DNA from: Archangium gephyra
GTDB taxonomy: Bacteria; Myxococcota; Myxococcia; Myxococcales; Myxococcaceae
Assembly: GCA_003243425.1 (NCBI GenBank)
Contig: QFQP01000007.1
Span: 1-64,000, forward strand
DNA: 64,000 nt
Direction: 5' to 3'
Shown here: positions 41,697-51,273 of the stretch, piece by piece
Layout of the letters: each line of letters starts with the position of its first letter
Numbering within the stretch: position 1 is the stretch's first letter
Notes under the pieces: model-generated
What the model was told of the DNA's origin: nothing
Databases searched by the model: none
The model's input: only the letters and a program-made list of their open reading frames with translations
Made by a program: the position numbers and the translations under genes

Positions 41697-42458
41697 ATGT
41701 TCGCGTCCGTCCTGAAGAAGGGTGACGTCCCTCGCAGCCGGTTCGGTGCAGGCGTCGTCATCTCGATCGCGGTGCACGTTGCGCTCGTCGCGCTCGTGGT
41801 GTGGTTCAGCAATCACAAGCCGGCAGAAGAAGAGGTCGAGCCGGAGGTGAAGTTCTTCGCCGCCGCGCCACCGCCGCCTCCGCCGCCCCCGCCACCGCCC
41901 GCGGGTGGAGCCCAGCAGCAGCCGAAGACGGAAAAGAAGATCGAGAAGAAGACGCCGAAGAAGGACGTCATCGTTCAGCCCAAGGAGATTCCGGTCGAGA
42001 AGCCGCCGGAAGCGGAGCCTCAGAAGGAAGAACCCGCAGCCCCCGAGCCCGGTGGCGTTCAGGGCGGCGTGGAAGGTGGTGTCGAAGGCGGCGTGGTCGG
42101 CGGCGTCATCGGCGGCACCGTGGGCGGTGTCATCGGTGGAACCATCGGCGGCACCGGCACCGACGTCGTGCCCTTCGGCGAAGGCATGACGCGCCCCGAT
42201 TGCGACAAGGGCGAGCTCACGCGTCGCGCCTATTCACGTGAGGCGCTGGAAGCGCGCGTGGAAGGCAAGCTGATCATCAAGTGCCAGTTCATGGCTGACG
42301 GTTCGGTGAAGAACTGTCGCGTCATCAAACCGCTCCCGCACGTCGGGGAGCAGATGCTCAAGTTGTTGTCAGAAGCCAAGTGCAAGCCGGGCACGTTTCA
42401 GGGCAAGCCGATCTCGATCGACATGACCCAGCCCTTCGACTTCAAGCTGGCCCACTGA
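41697..42458 (+). CDS. tonB: TonB-like energy transducer (Ton cluster 2)
   Basis: 253 aa. A cytoplasmic Arg/Lys start and one membrane anchor with VVISIAVHVALVALVVW (His in the helix) are followed by a run of 11 prolines, a Lys/Glu/Pro spacer, and a Gly-rich stretch of GGV/GGT repeats (about residues 118-150). A C-terminal TonB-type domain closes it (ALEARVEGKLIIKCQFMAD, VKNCRVIKPLPHVGEQML). It starts an operon with exbB and two exbD genes. The Gly-rich hinge is unusual for TonB and the C-terminal domain has two Cys. Confidence 0.85.
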   Translation: MFASVLKKGDVPRSRFGAGVVISIAVHVALVALVVWFSNHKPAEEEVEPEVKFFAAAPPPPPPPPPPPAGGAQQQPKTEKKIEKKTPKKDVIVQPKEIPVEKPPEAEPQKEEPAAPEPGGVQGGVEGGVEGGVVGGVIGGTVGGVIGGTIGGTGTDVVPFGEGMTRPDCDKGELTRRAYSREALEARVEGKLIIKCQFMADGSVKNCRVIKPLPHVGEQMLKLLSEAKCKPGTFQGKPISIDMTQPFDFKLAH

Positions 42459-42500
42459 CAATTCGTCGATACCACTCTCAAGAAAAGGAACAGTTCCACC

Positions 42501-43160
42501 ATGGACTTCTCGCTTGGTCATTTGTGGTCGCAGATGGGTTTGTTCGCGAAGCTCATCGTCATCACGATGGGCATCATGTCCGTCGCGAGCCTGCTCGTGA
42601 TGTTCGAGCGCATCGTCGTGTACATGCGCTCCGGTTCTGAGTCGGTGAAGTTCGCCGAGAAGATGGGCCAGCTGCTCGCCAGCGGCGACGTGGCGGCCGC
42701 GGCGCAGGCGGGCGTGACCAAGAACGTCGGGCACCTGGGCCGCACCATCAACGCCGGCCTCGTGGCCTTCAAGACGGCGCCCAACGACAAAGACGTGGCG
42801 ATCGAATCGGTCGCGCGCGCGCTCGAACGTCAGGCTGCCCGTGAAGTGCAGAGCTTCAAGCGCGGCCTGGGCGTGCTCGCCACGGTCGGTTCGACGGCGC
42901 CGTTCATCGGTCTGCTCGGCACCACGATGGGTATCGTCAACGCCTTCCAGCAGATGGCCGCCGCGGGCTCGGGTGGTCTGGGCACCATCTCGGCCGGTAT
43001 CTCCGAAGCGCTCATCACCACCGCCTTCGGTCTGCTCGTGGCCATTCCTGCCGTGATGGCGTTCAACTTCCTGCAGGGCTGGGTCGACGCCCGCTCCGTA
43101 GACCTCGCCGAGTCGAGCAACGAGTTCCTCGACGTCGTTTCGAAGCACTTCGCGAAATAA
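42501..43160 (+). CDS. exbB: ExbB/TolQ/MotA-family protein (Ton cluster 2)
   Basis: 219 aa with an AGGA site before the ATG. First helix LFAKLIVITMGIMSVASLLVMF, then a cytoplasmic loop, then the MotA/TolQ/ExbB core VLATVGSTAPFIGLLGTTMGIVNAF and GISEALITTAFGLLVAIPAVMAF. It is the proton-channel subunit of the second Ton system. It is followed after 12 bases by exbD. Confidence 0.93.
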   Translation: MDFSLGHLWSQMGLFAKLIVITMGIMSVASLLVMFERIVVYMRSGSESVKFAEKMGQLLASGDVAAAAQAGVTKNVGHLGRTINAGLVAFKTAPNDKDVAIESVARALERQAAREVQSFKRGLGVLATVGSTAPFIGLLGTTMGIVNAFQQMAAAGSGGLGTISAGISEALITTAFGLLVAIPAVMAFNFLQGWVDARSVDLAESSNEFLDVVSKHFAK

Positions 43161-43172
43161 CCGGAGCTCACC

Positions 43173-43586
<414 letters not shown>

Positions 43587-43592
43587 GGCGCC

Positions 43593-44111
43593 ATGAGTAA
43601 GCGACGCAAGAAGATCTCGGTTCAGGCGCAGGGCGGCCTCAACTCCGACATCAACATCACGCCGATGGTCGACGTGGTGCTCGTGCTGCTCATCATCTTC
43701 ATGGTCGTCACCCCGCTCCTCGAGAAGGACATCGAGGTGAAGGTGCCCGACAGCGAGAAGGTCGAAGAACTCGACGACGTGCCTGAAGATCAGCTGGTGG
43801 TGAGCATCTCCGAAGGCGGCGAGGTGAAGATCAACACCGAGGTGATGCCCGACCAGGACACCTACGTGAAGACGCTCGCGCGCATGATCGCCGCCAAGAA
43901 GAAGGGCGACCGCCTGGTGTTCGTGAACCCCGAAGACCGCGCGAGCTACCCGAAGCTGGTGGCAGCCCTCGACGGAGCGCTGCAGGCCGGCGCCGAGACG
44001 CTGGGCGTGGCGGTCGACAAGATCGAACAGGCGCCCGCGATGCCCATCGACCCCGCGGGCTTCACCGACCCGATTCCGCCGCCGACGCCGCTCACGCCGC
44101 CGACGCCCTGA
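43593..44111 (+). CDS. exbD: ExbD/TolR-family protein, second copy (Ton cluster 2)
   Basis: 172 aa. The same N-terminal module as the upstream copy (SDINITPMVDVVLVLLIIF), but with a basic N-terminal tail (SKRRKKISVQAQGG) and a C-terminal Pro/Thr/Ile tail of about 30 residues that the first copy lacks. The motor may therefore contain an ExbD heterodimer. The stop is followed at once by the convergent epimerase gene. Confidence 0.93.
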   Translation: MSKRRKKISVQAQGGLNSDINITPMVDVVLVLLIIFMVVTPLLEKDIEVKVPDSEKVEELDDVPEDQLVVSISEGGEVKINTEVMPDQDTYVKTLARMIAAKKKGDRLVFVNPEDRASYPKLVAALDGALQAGAETLGVAVDKIEQAPAMPIDPAGFTDPIPPPTPLTPPTP

Positions 44112-44112
44112 G

Positions 44113-45147
44113 TCACTTCAGCAGCTCGGCGAGCCGGCCCCTGGTACCGGGCAGCTCGCCGGGCGGCAGCTTCTTCATCACGTAGTCAACGGTGTCGTGC
44201 AGCGTCTCGTACGGGTCGCGCGCTGAGTAACCGAGCTGCGCCTCCGCCTTCGCCGAATCGAGCCAGAACCAGTGCTCGCCCACTTCGACCTCCTGCGGGT
44301 CGATGGTGGGCTTCTCGCCGCGCCACTTCGCGAAGCGCTCGAGCGCATACGCACCGACGATGTTCACGTTCTTCGGCAGCTTCACACGCGGGGCCGGCAC
44401 CCCGGTCATGCGCTCCAGCCGCTTGAAGAAGTCGTGCATCGACAGGTTCACACCCATGAGGTGCCGGCCGTAGAGCTCGCCCTGCGTGAGCGCGTTCAGC
44501 GCCGCCTGCGCCACGTCGCGCGCGTCGGCGAAGCTCATGCCACCGCCCGGCATCGCGGGGATGTCGCGCTGCAGGAACTTCACGACGGTCCATGTCGAGG
44601 ACAGCCGGTCGTCGCCGGGGCCCATCAACAACGACGGGTTCAAGATGACGAGCGGAATGCCTTCCTTCTTGCAGAACTCGAGCGCGAGCTTCTCTTCGTA
44701 GATCTTCGACAGGTAGTACGGCCAACGGCCGACGGTCTCGATGGGGTAGTCGTCGGCTTCGGTGCCGACACGCTCGGTCTTCGAGACGGCGATGGTCCCC
44801 GACGTCGAAGCGAGAATCACGCGCGGCTTCGTGCCCAGCGAGCGCACGTCACGCAGGAGCTCGCGCGTGCAGTCGACATGCAGCTCGTACATCTTGCGGC
44901 CGTCCTCGTTCTTGAAGCTGACGAGCCCGGCCAGGTGGTACAGCGCGTCGATGCCCTTGAGCGCAGACCGCACGGCTTCGCGGTCCTTCAAGTCGGCCTG
45001 CACGTGACGAACGGCGTCGTCGCCGGTGAGCCACGCCGCTGGCGGTTTGCTCCGCGAAATCAAGGTGAGCGTGTGGCCCTGCGAACGCAGCAGCGGCACC
45101 AGGTGCGTGCCCAGAAAACCGGTGCCGCCGGTGATGAGAATGTTCAT
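44113..45147 (-). CDS. NAD-dependent epimerase/dehydratase (extended SDR), coupled to ElbD-type gene
   Basis: 344 aa from ATG 45147, which overlaps the stop of the multidomain gene upstream (ATGA). The start is MNILITGGTGFLGTHLVPLL, a Rossmann TGxxGxxG motif. LYHLAGLVSF, the active-site region WPYYLSKIYEEKLALEF (YxxxK) and a C-terminal substrate-binding region complete an extended SDR. It resembles NADPH-dependent epimerases and reductases of the 3-beta-HSD / dihydroflavonol-reductase type. Translational coupling with the ElbD-like enzyme suggests it acts in the same lipid pathway. Confidence 0.85.
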   Translation of the reverse strand: MNILITGGTGFLGTHLVPLLRSQGHTLTLISRSKPPAAWLTGDDAVRHVQADLKDREAVRSALKGIDALYHLAGLVSFKNEDGRKMYELHVDCTRELLRDVRSLGTKPRVILASTSGTIAVSKTERVGTEADDYPIETVGRWPYYLSKIYEEKLALEFCKKEGIPLVILNPSLLMGPGDDRLSSTWTVVKFLQRDIPAMPGGGMSFADARDVAQAALNALTQGELYGRHLMGVNLSMHDFFKRLERMTGVPAPRVKLPKNVNIVGAYALERFAKWRGEKPTIDPQEVEVGEHWFWLDSAKAEAQLGYSARDPYETLHDTVDYVMKKLPPGELPGTRGRLAELLK

Positions 45148-48100
45148 GAACGGGTCCTCCGCTCGCGCGCCGGGAGCGCGGGCAAGTCGATCTCTTCGGG
45201 TCGAACGGTGCGCCCTTCGCTCAACGCGCGCACCGACGCTTCGGCCATCCGCGTGATCAGGCGATAGCCCTCGGACTTCGCGAGCCCGGCAACCTTCTTC
45301 CGCATCATCGACAGCTGCAGCACCGGCCCGATGCGCACCTCGAGGTCTTCGAACTTCGGCCACCACGCGCCCTTGGGCAGCGCGTCGAACGTGCCGTGCA
45401 GGTACACCGGCAGAATGTCGACGTCGAAGCCCAGCGCGAGGTAGCCGGTGGTCGGCTTGAACTCCTGCAGCTCGCCGTTCGGTGAACGCGTGCCCTCGGG
45501 GAAGATGAGCAGGTTGTAGCCCTGCGTGAGCGATTCGCCGGCCAGCCGCAGCGACTCACGCAGCGAGCCCGAGCGATCCATCGGGATGAGGTTGGTGAAG
45601 TTCTCGAAGTACGCGCGCTTGAGCGGAGAATCGAAGAAGTAGTCGCGCGCCGCGAGCGCCACCAGCCGCTCGCCCTGCTCGCCCATGGCGATCTTCACCA
45701 GCCCCATGTCGAGGTGCGAGGCGTGGTTGGCGACGACCAGGAAGTTGCGGTTCTGGGGAATGAACGCCTTGCCGGTGACCTTGACGTCGAACAGCCCGCC
45801 GTAGAGCGCGCGCTGGCCGGCCTGGAGCAGCTCCTTGCCGGCCTTCGCCACGCCATCGGGGAGATTGAGCTCGAGCTCTTCGTCGTTCTTGCGCGCGACC
45901 TCTTTCGAAATCTCTCGCGCCCGGAGTTCAGCGGCCGGCTTGCGACCCGACGAGGCCACCACGCGGCGCAGATCTTCGACGGTGGTGATCTTCGTGAGGT
46001 CACTCACCGCGGTGACGGGCACGCCCGCGCTCTCCAGCGCCGCGGACAATTCGGTCAACATCAACGAGTCGAAGCCCAGATCCACTTGCAGGCGCGAATC
46101 AGGCTTCACGTCGGCCACGTCCTTCTGAATCACGTCGGCGATGACCTGCGTGAGCCAGTCGGTGTTCTCGTCGTTCTTCTTCGCCTTCTCGATGGCGTGC
46201 GTGGCCTTCTCGATGCGCTTCAACTCCTCGACGACCAGCGGGCGCTTGACCTTGCGGGTGCTGGTGCGCGGCAACTCGCCGTCCCAGAAACGGAGCACCT
46301 TGATGCGGCGGTAGAACGGCAGCTCGGTCGACGTGAGGCGAAAGTGTTCTTCCAGCTCCCGACGAACCTCGTCGCGCGGGCGCTCGCCGTAGTCAGGCAC
46401 GCACAGGCACGCGACCTTCTCGCCGCCGTTGTCATCGGGCAGCCCGACGACCGAGAGCTCCTTCACCAGCTTGTGCTCGCCGTAGAGCTCTTCCAGCTCG
46501 TCCGGGTACACGTTCTTGCCGTTGGCATCGATGATGACGTCCTTGCGGCGGCCCACGAGGAACAGGTTCCCGTCGGCGTCGAGGCGGCCGAGATCTCCGG
46601 TGTGGAGCCAGCCGCCCTTCAACACCGCGTCGGTCGACTCGCGGTCCTGGAAATAGCCCGCCATGACGTTCGGCCCGCGCGCGGTGACTTCGCCGATGCC
46701 GTCGGCGTCGGGCTCGTGAATCTTGAGCTCGATGCCGGGCAGCGCCTTGCCGACCGTGCCAGGCAGCCGCTTGTCGCCCGCAGTGGTGACGGTGAGCACC
46801 GGCGCGGCTTCGGTGAGGCCGTAGCCTTCGTCGAGCGTGAAGCCGAGCGCGTGAAACGCCTTGTGCACGTCGTCAGGCAGCGCCGAACCGCCGCTGATCA
46901 TGAACTTGATGTTGCCGCCGAACTTCCGGTGAATCGGCCAGAACAGGAGCTTGCCGAGGTTGATGCCCTGACGGTTTCGCAGCTCGGCGTTGATCGACAT
47001 CAGGCCCTTGATGGCCTCTTCGACGAAGCGCGGGCGCGCGGCGAACTCCTGCGTGATTTTGCGGTGGAACAGCTGCCAGAGCGCCGGCACGCCGACCATT
47101 CCGGTGATGTTGCCGCCCTCGAGCACCTCGCCGATGCGGTCGGCCGTGAGCTCGTCGATGTACGCGATCTCGGCGCCGCGTGAGAACGGCGTGAGGAACC
47201 CCGCGCTGAACTCGAAGGTGTGATGCAGCGGCAGCACCGACAACACGCCGTCGCCCACGCCGATGTCGAACGCGCCCGACAACTTCGCGACCAGCGCGGT
47301 GAAGTTGCGGTGCGTGAGCATCACGCCCTTGGGATTTCCGGTGGTGCCGCTGGTGAACAGCAACGACGCGACGTCGTCAGGTGACGCGCCCTTCTTCACG
47401 GGCCCGAGGCCATCGGCGCGCAGGGGGTCTCCAGCGAACGCGTCACCGAGCGAGAGCAGCTTGGTTCCCAGACCCGCCGCGGCCAACGCGTTCTCGAGCT
47501 GCGGGTGTCTGGCGAGCATCTCGTCGGAGATGAGGCACACCCTGGCTTCACTGCGCCGCGCGATGTTGACGATCTCCGCTTCGGAGATCTCCTTGTCGAC
47601 GGGCACCGCGGTGCAGCTCGCGCGCAGAATTCCGAAGAATGAAACGCCCCACTCCGGGCGATTCTCTGACAGCAGCATCACGCGGTCCTGGTGCTGCAGG
47701 CCGTGCGCGAGCAACGCGCTGCCGACGCGGGCCGCGTAGCGGTTCACTTCGCCGTACGTGAAACGAGACGTGTCGTCGCCTTCGTAGAAGCGGAACGCCA
47801 CGCGGTGACGCCACTCGTGCGTGACCGCGTCGAGCATCTCGAGCAGATCGCGATAGGCCGGCAACACCTTGCGCTTCTCGGTCTCTTCATCGAGGCCGGG
47901 GAACACCCACTTCTCGAGGCCGGGAATGTGCGTCTCGAGGAAGTACGTGCGCCAGTCGAGCTCGTCGGGGTTCCAGTTGATCTTCGCGCGGTCGTGCGCG
48001 GGCATGCCGACGTACAGCGAGCGCGTGTTGTCGCAGCGGTAGATGAACCGGTTCTCCCAGATGAACGGGAGGAACAGGTCGACGATCATGTTCACGCGCA

Positions 48101-49541
48101 TCGTCTGATCGTTCACGTCGTCCAGCTTGTCCTGCACGCGATCGAGCAGCGCGTTGACCTTCGGCGCACCCCAGCTCGGGCGGTTCTCGTCGATGGCTTC
48201 CTTGAGCCACTTCGCGCCCTTGTTGAACATGGGCGTGTTGGTGAGGTCGAAGCGGAACTTGCCGTGCGCCTTGGGCTCGAGCCGCGACTTGAGCTCGTTG
48301 AGCGTCCGGTTCCCCGTTTCCTTGTTGCGGAGCCGGCGGCGCTTGTAGAGCCCGACGAGCTCGACGGACCGCGAGGCGATGAAGGGCGTCGAGTCGCCGG
48401 TGGCCTGCTGGTACACGCGGCGTTCGCTGGTGCGCAGCTGCTGCGCGGTGATGGCGATGAGCGAGCCCGAGACCTGATCGACCGGGATCATGTCGAGCAC
48501 GGCCTTGTCACTGGCGGGCAGCGCGTTCTGGCCCTTGATGAGCGAGTAGATGATCGGCGCCGACGTGGTGAAGCCTTCGTTCCACCCGGGGAACGGGTAC
48601 TTCTGCGCGCTCTCGACGATCGACGGGCGCACGATGGCGTAGCGGAGCCCCGGCGTGGCGGCGATGACCTGTTCACCCAGTGACTTGGTGTACGTGTACG
48701 TGTTGGGCCAGCCCCAGTGCCGCGCGCGCTCCATGCCGGCTTCGACGAGGCGGGTCGACAGCCACAGCTTGCGTTCGCGACCGATGGCGAGGCGCAGCGT
48801 CTTCTCGTCGTTGAAGTCGCGGCCCTCTTCCCTGAGCCGCTCCAGCGCCTTCTCGCGGAAGTTCGAGGCGAGCGCCTTGTCGTCGGCCTCTTCACGCAGC
48901 CGCGCGACGATCTTCTCGGCGTCTGCGAGCTCCTGCTCGAGCGAGAAGTCACGGCCGTCGATTTCGTGACGGCGCGGGAAGTAGCCGACGATCTCTTCGT
49001 CTTCGAAGATGAGGCCCGAGCGATTGCCGGCCACGAACGCGGTCGACATGTGCACCAGCGGCACGTCCCAGTGCAGGCACGCTTCGACGAGGAACTTCAC
49101 GCCGTGCGTGTTCACGTTGAGGCCGACTTCGAGCGACGGGTTGAACGACACCAGGCCCGCGCAGTTCACCACGACGTCGATCTTCCCCTTCAGGTCGCGC
49201 GCGAAGCCTTCGTCCATCCCCATCCACGGGTCGGTGATGTCGCCGTCGAGAATGGTGACCTTGCTGCGCAACCACGTGATGGCCTCGGCTTCACCGCCGT
49301 ACTTGAGCCGCAGCGGCTCGAAGGGTTCAGACGTCGCCACCTTGTCGAAGAAGCGCACCTCGGCCGACTTGCTCGAGCCTTTGCGAACCAGCACGTACAC
49401 GTGGGCGAGCTGGTCACCGTAGTGGTGCAGCAGCATCGACAACGAGACCTTGCCGACGAAGCCGGTCGCGCCTGCGAAGAGCACGCGTTTCCCGGTGAGC
49501 GTTGCGGTGACGTCGAGGGGTCCGAGGGACGAATCGGCCAT
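45144..49541 (-). CDS. elbD: ElbD-type multidomain enzyme: fatty acyl-CoA reductase, AMP-ligase, ACP, acyltransferase
   Basis: 1465 aa from ATG 49541. Residues about 15-430 are a male-sterility-type fatty acyl-CoA reductase (VLFAGATGFVGKVSLSMLL; active site TYTYTKSLGE). Residues about 590-1120 are an acyl-CoA/AMP ligase (SLLFTSGTTGNPKGVMLTH; YGLTEAAPVLTV). A carrier protein follows (LGFDSLMLTELSAAL, phosphopantetheine Ser about 1156), then a PlsC acyltransferase (VVANHASHLDMG HX4D about 1274; FPEGTRS). This order fits ElbD, the Myxococcus ether-lipid enzyme described in 2014. It would activate, load, reduce and transfer fatty acyl groups to make alkyl-glycerol precursors. An SDR gene overlaps its stop. 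Confidence 0.88.
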   Translation of the reverse strand: MADSSLGPLDVTATLTGKRVLFAGATGFVGKVSLSMLLHHYGDQLAHVYVLVRKGSSKSAEVRFFDKVATSEPFEPLRLKYGGEAEAITWLRSKVTILDGDITDPWMGMDEGFARDLKGKIDVVVNCAGLVSFNPSLEVGLNVNTHGVKFLVEACLHWDVPLVHMSTAFVAGNRSGLIFEDEEIVGYFPRRHEIDGRDFSLEQELADAEKIVARLREEADDKALASNFREKALERLREEGRDFNDEKTLRLAIGRERKLWLSTRLVEAGMERARHWGWPNTYTYTKSLGEQVIAATPGLRYAIVRPSIVESAQKYPFPGWNEGFTTSAPIIYSLIKGQNALPASDKAVLDMIPVDQVSGSLIAITAQQLRTSERRVYQQATGDSTPFIASRSVELVGLYKRRRLRNKETGNRTLNELKSRLEPKAHGKFRFDLTNTPMFNKGAKWLKEAIDENRPSWGAPKVNALLDRVQDKLDDVNDQTMRVNMIVDLFLPFIWENRFIYRCDNTRSLYVGMPAHDRAKINWNPDELDWRTYFLETHIPGLEKWVFPGLDEETEKRKVLPAYRDLLEMLDAVTHEWRHRVAFRFYEGDDTSRFTYGEVNRYAARVGSALLAHGLQHQDRVMLLSENRPEWGVSFFGILRASCTAVPVDKEISEAEIVNIARRSEARVCLISDEMLARHPQLENALAAAGLGTKLLSLGDAFAGDPLRADGLGPVKKGASPDDVASLLFTSGTTGNPKGVMLTHRNFTALVAKLSGAFDIGVGDGVLSVLPLHHTFEFSAGFLTPFSRGAEIAYIDELTADRIGEVLEGGNITGMVGVPALWQLFHRKITQEFAARPRFVEEAIKGLMSINAELRNRQGINLGKLLFWPIHRKFGGNIKFMISGGSALPDDVHKAFHALGFTLDEGYGLTEAAPVLTVTTAGDKRLPGTVGKALPGIELKIHEPDADGIGEVTARGPNVMAGYFQDRESTDAVLKGGWLHTGDLGRLDADGNLFLVGRRKDVIIDANGKNVYPDELEELYGEHKLVKELSVVGLPDDNGGEKVACLCVPDYGERPRDEVRRELEEHFRLTSTELPFYRRIKVLRFWDGELPRTSTRKVKRPLVVEELKRIEKATHAIEKAKKNDENTDWLTQVIADVIQKDVADVKPDSRLQVDLGFDSLMLTELSAALESAGVPVTAVSDLTKITTVEDLRRVVASSGRKPAAELRAREISKEVARKNDEELELNLPDGVAKAGKELLQAGQRALYGGLFDVKVTGKAFIPQNRNFLVVANHASHLDMGLVKIAMGEQGERLVALAARDYFFDSPLKRAYFENFTNLIPMDRSGSLRESLRLAGESLTQGYNLLIFPEGTRSPNGELQEFKPTTGYLALGFDVDILPVYLHGTFDALPKGAWWPKFEDLEVRIGPVLQLSMMRKKVAGLAKSEGYRLITRMAEASVRALSEGRTVRPEEIDLPALPARERRTRS

Positions 49542-49578
49542 GGGCGCGTCGTGTAGCGCAAAGGAGTAGGGTCGGCGC

Positions 49579-51273
49579 GTGCGTTCGTTCGTTCTCGCGT
49601 CGATGGTCGCCGCCCTGCCCGCGCTGTCTGCCGAGCTGGCGCCCGAAGCACAGATTGCGCTGACTTCACTTCGCAGCGGTGAGCGCGCGCGCGTGGAAGC
49701 GGTGCTCGGGGAAGCCACCGCGCTGCCGCTGTACCGGGGCGATTTCACCGTCGACGCCAGGAAGAGAACGGTGACCGGTCGGGTCGCGATTTCCGTGCCC
49801 GCGAAGGCCGTGACCCACGAGCTGTTTCTGCGCTGCACGCCCAACGCGAACCACCCCGGCGCGGTGGTGTTGTCGAAGGCGAAGGTGAACGGCACCAGCG
49901 CGCCGCTCAGCCAGCCCGACCCGTCGCTGTACCGGCTCAAGCTCGACGTTGAGCCCGGCACGCCGGTCACGGTGGAGCTGCAGCTCGACGCGAAGGTCCC
50001 CGCGGTCAAACGCGAAGCCACCGCGCTGTCGCTCGATGGCGCAGCCGGCGACTACGGCGCGTTTTCAGCGGCTGACGACTCGTTCTCGCTCATCGGGTTG
50101 ATGCCGATGATTCCACCCGAGCGGCGCGGGCAGCTCTTCGAAGGGCCTTCGGGCATCGGAGACCTCGGCACGTTCGCGCCGTCGAACTTCGTGGTGAGCG
50201 TGACGGCGCCCACGCAGTGGCGGGTGCTCGCCAATGGTCAGGCCCTGGGCGAAGTGCCGACCGGTTCGGGCACGGTGCGCTTTTCGTATGCCGTCGGCGC
50301 CGCCCGCGATCTGCCGTTGATGCTGCTCAAACGGCCGCAGGTGGTGACGAAGAAGAGCGGAGAAGTGGAGGTCGAAGTGGTGCTGCTGTCGCCCGACAAA
50401 CGTCGCGCCGAGCGCATGCTGCAGGTGACCACCGAGCTCATCGCGGCCTTCGAGCAGAAGTTGGGGCCCTACCCGTTCAAGACGCTGCGCGTGGTCGAAC
50501 AGCGCCTGCACGGCGGCGCGGGCGGCATGGAGTTTCCCGGCTTCATCACCGTGGGTTCCGGCCTCGCGTCGGGAGAAATGGACCCGCTCGAGGCGCTGGG
50601 CCTGGGTGATTCGGCCCACCTGGTGAAGGGCCTGCTGGGCCCGTCGATCAAGGAGCTCATCGCCCAGACGCTGGACTTCACGATCGCTCACGAGCTGGCG
50701 CACCAGTACACGGCGATGCTGGTGGGCAACGACCCCATCGCCGAGCCGATCGCCGACGAGCCGTTGACGCAGCACCTGGCGTTGCTGGCCCTCGAATGGA
50801 CCGGCGCGAAGAAGACCGCGCAGTCGATGCGCGACAACCAGTTGAAGGGCGTCTACCAACTGACCCGAATGATGGGCGGCTCCGATGGAATCGCGGAGCG
50901 GCCCACGCACGAGTACGGCTCGAACCGGGAGTACGCCGTGTTGATGTACGGCAAGGCGCCGATGCTGTTCGACGAGCTGCGAAGGCTGGCCGGCAACGAC
51001 GCGTGGGAGCGAATGCTGAAGCGCTATGTCGAGGAGAATCGGTATCGCTGGGTGACCGCGCGCACGTTCACCGACCTCGTGGGGCGTGAGTCGCGTCAGC
51101 AGGCGCGCGTCGAAGCGCTGCGGAAGCGCTGGTGGCAGGAGCTGCACGGCGACGAAGACATCGGCCAGGTCGATCTCGACTCGATGATGAACAAAGGCGG
51201 CGGGCTGCAGGGCATCGACCCCGCGCTCCTCAAGCAGATGGAAGACGCGATGAAGGCGCTCGGCGGCGAGTAG
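49579..51273 (+). CDS. Secreted M1-family-like metallopeptidase
   Basis: 564 aa from GTG 49579 with a signal peptide (SFVLASMVAALPALSA). The N-terminal 230 residues are a beta-rich domain like the N-terminal saddle of M1 aminopeptidases. HGGAGGMEFPGFI resembles the exopeptidase GAMEN region, and FTIAHELAHQYTAML (residues about 370-385) is the zinc-binding HExxH motif. The second zinc Glu, normally about 18 residues later, could be in EPIADEPLTQHLALLALE. Likely a periplasmic or exported aminopeptidase-like enzyme. Divergent from elbD with a 37-base gap. Confidence 0.85.
   Translation: MRSFVLASMVAALPALSAELAPEAQIALTSLRSGERARVEAVLGEATALPLYRGDFTVDARKRTVTGRVAISVPAKAVTHELFLRCTPNANHPGAVVLSKAKVNGTSAPLSQPDPSLYRLKLDVEPGTPVTVELQLDAKVPAVKREATALSLDGAAGDYGAFSAADDSFSLIGLMPMIPPERRGQLFEGPSGIGDLGTFAPSNFVVSVTAPTQWRVLANGQALGEVPTGSGTVRFSYAVGAARDLPLMLLKRPQVVTKKSGEVEVEVVLLSPDKRRAERMLQVTTELIAAFEQKLGPYPFKTLRVVEQRLHGGAGGMEFPGFITVGSGLASGEMDPLEALGLGDSAHLVKGLLGPSIKELIAQTLDFTIAHELAHQYTAMLVGNDPIAEPIADEPLTQHLALLALEWTGAKKTAQSMRDNQLKGVYQLTRMMGGSDGIAERPTHEYGSNREYAVLMYGKAPMLFDELRRLAGNDAWERMLKRYVEENRYRWVTARTFTDLVGRESRQQARVEALRKRWWQELHGDEDIGQVDLDSMMNKGGGLQGIDPALLKQMEDAMKALGGE

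Noticed and set aside
45714..47183. Plus-strand frame antisense to elbD
   Set aside because: Composition and start typical of a shadow; the minus-strand gene carries all catalytic motifs.
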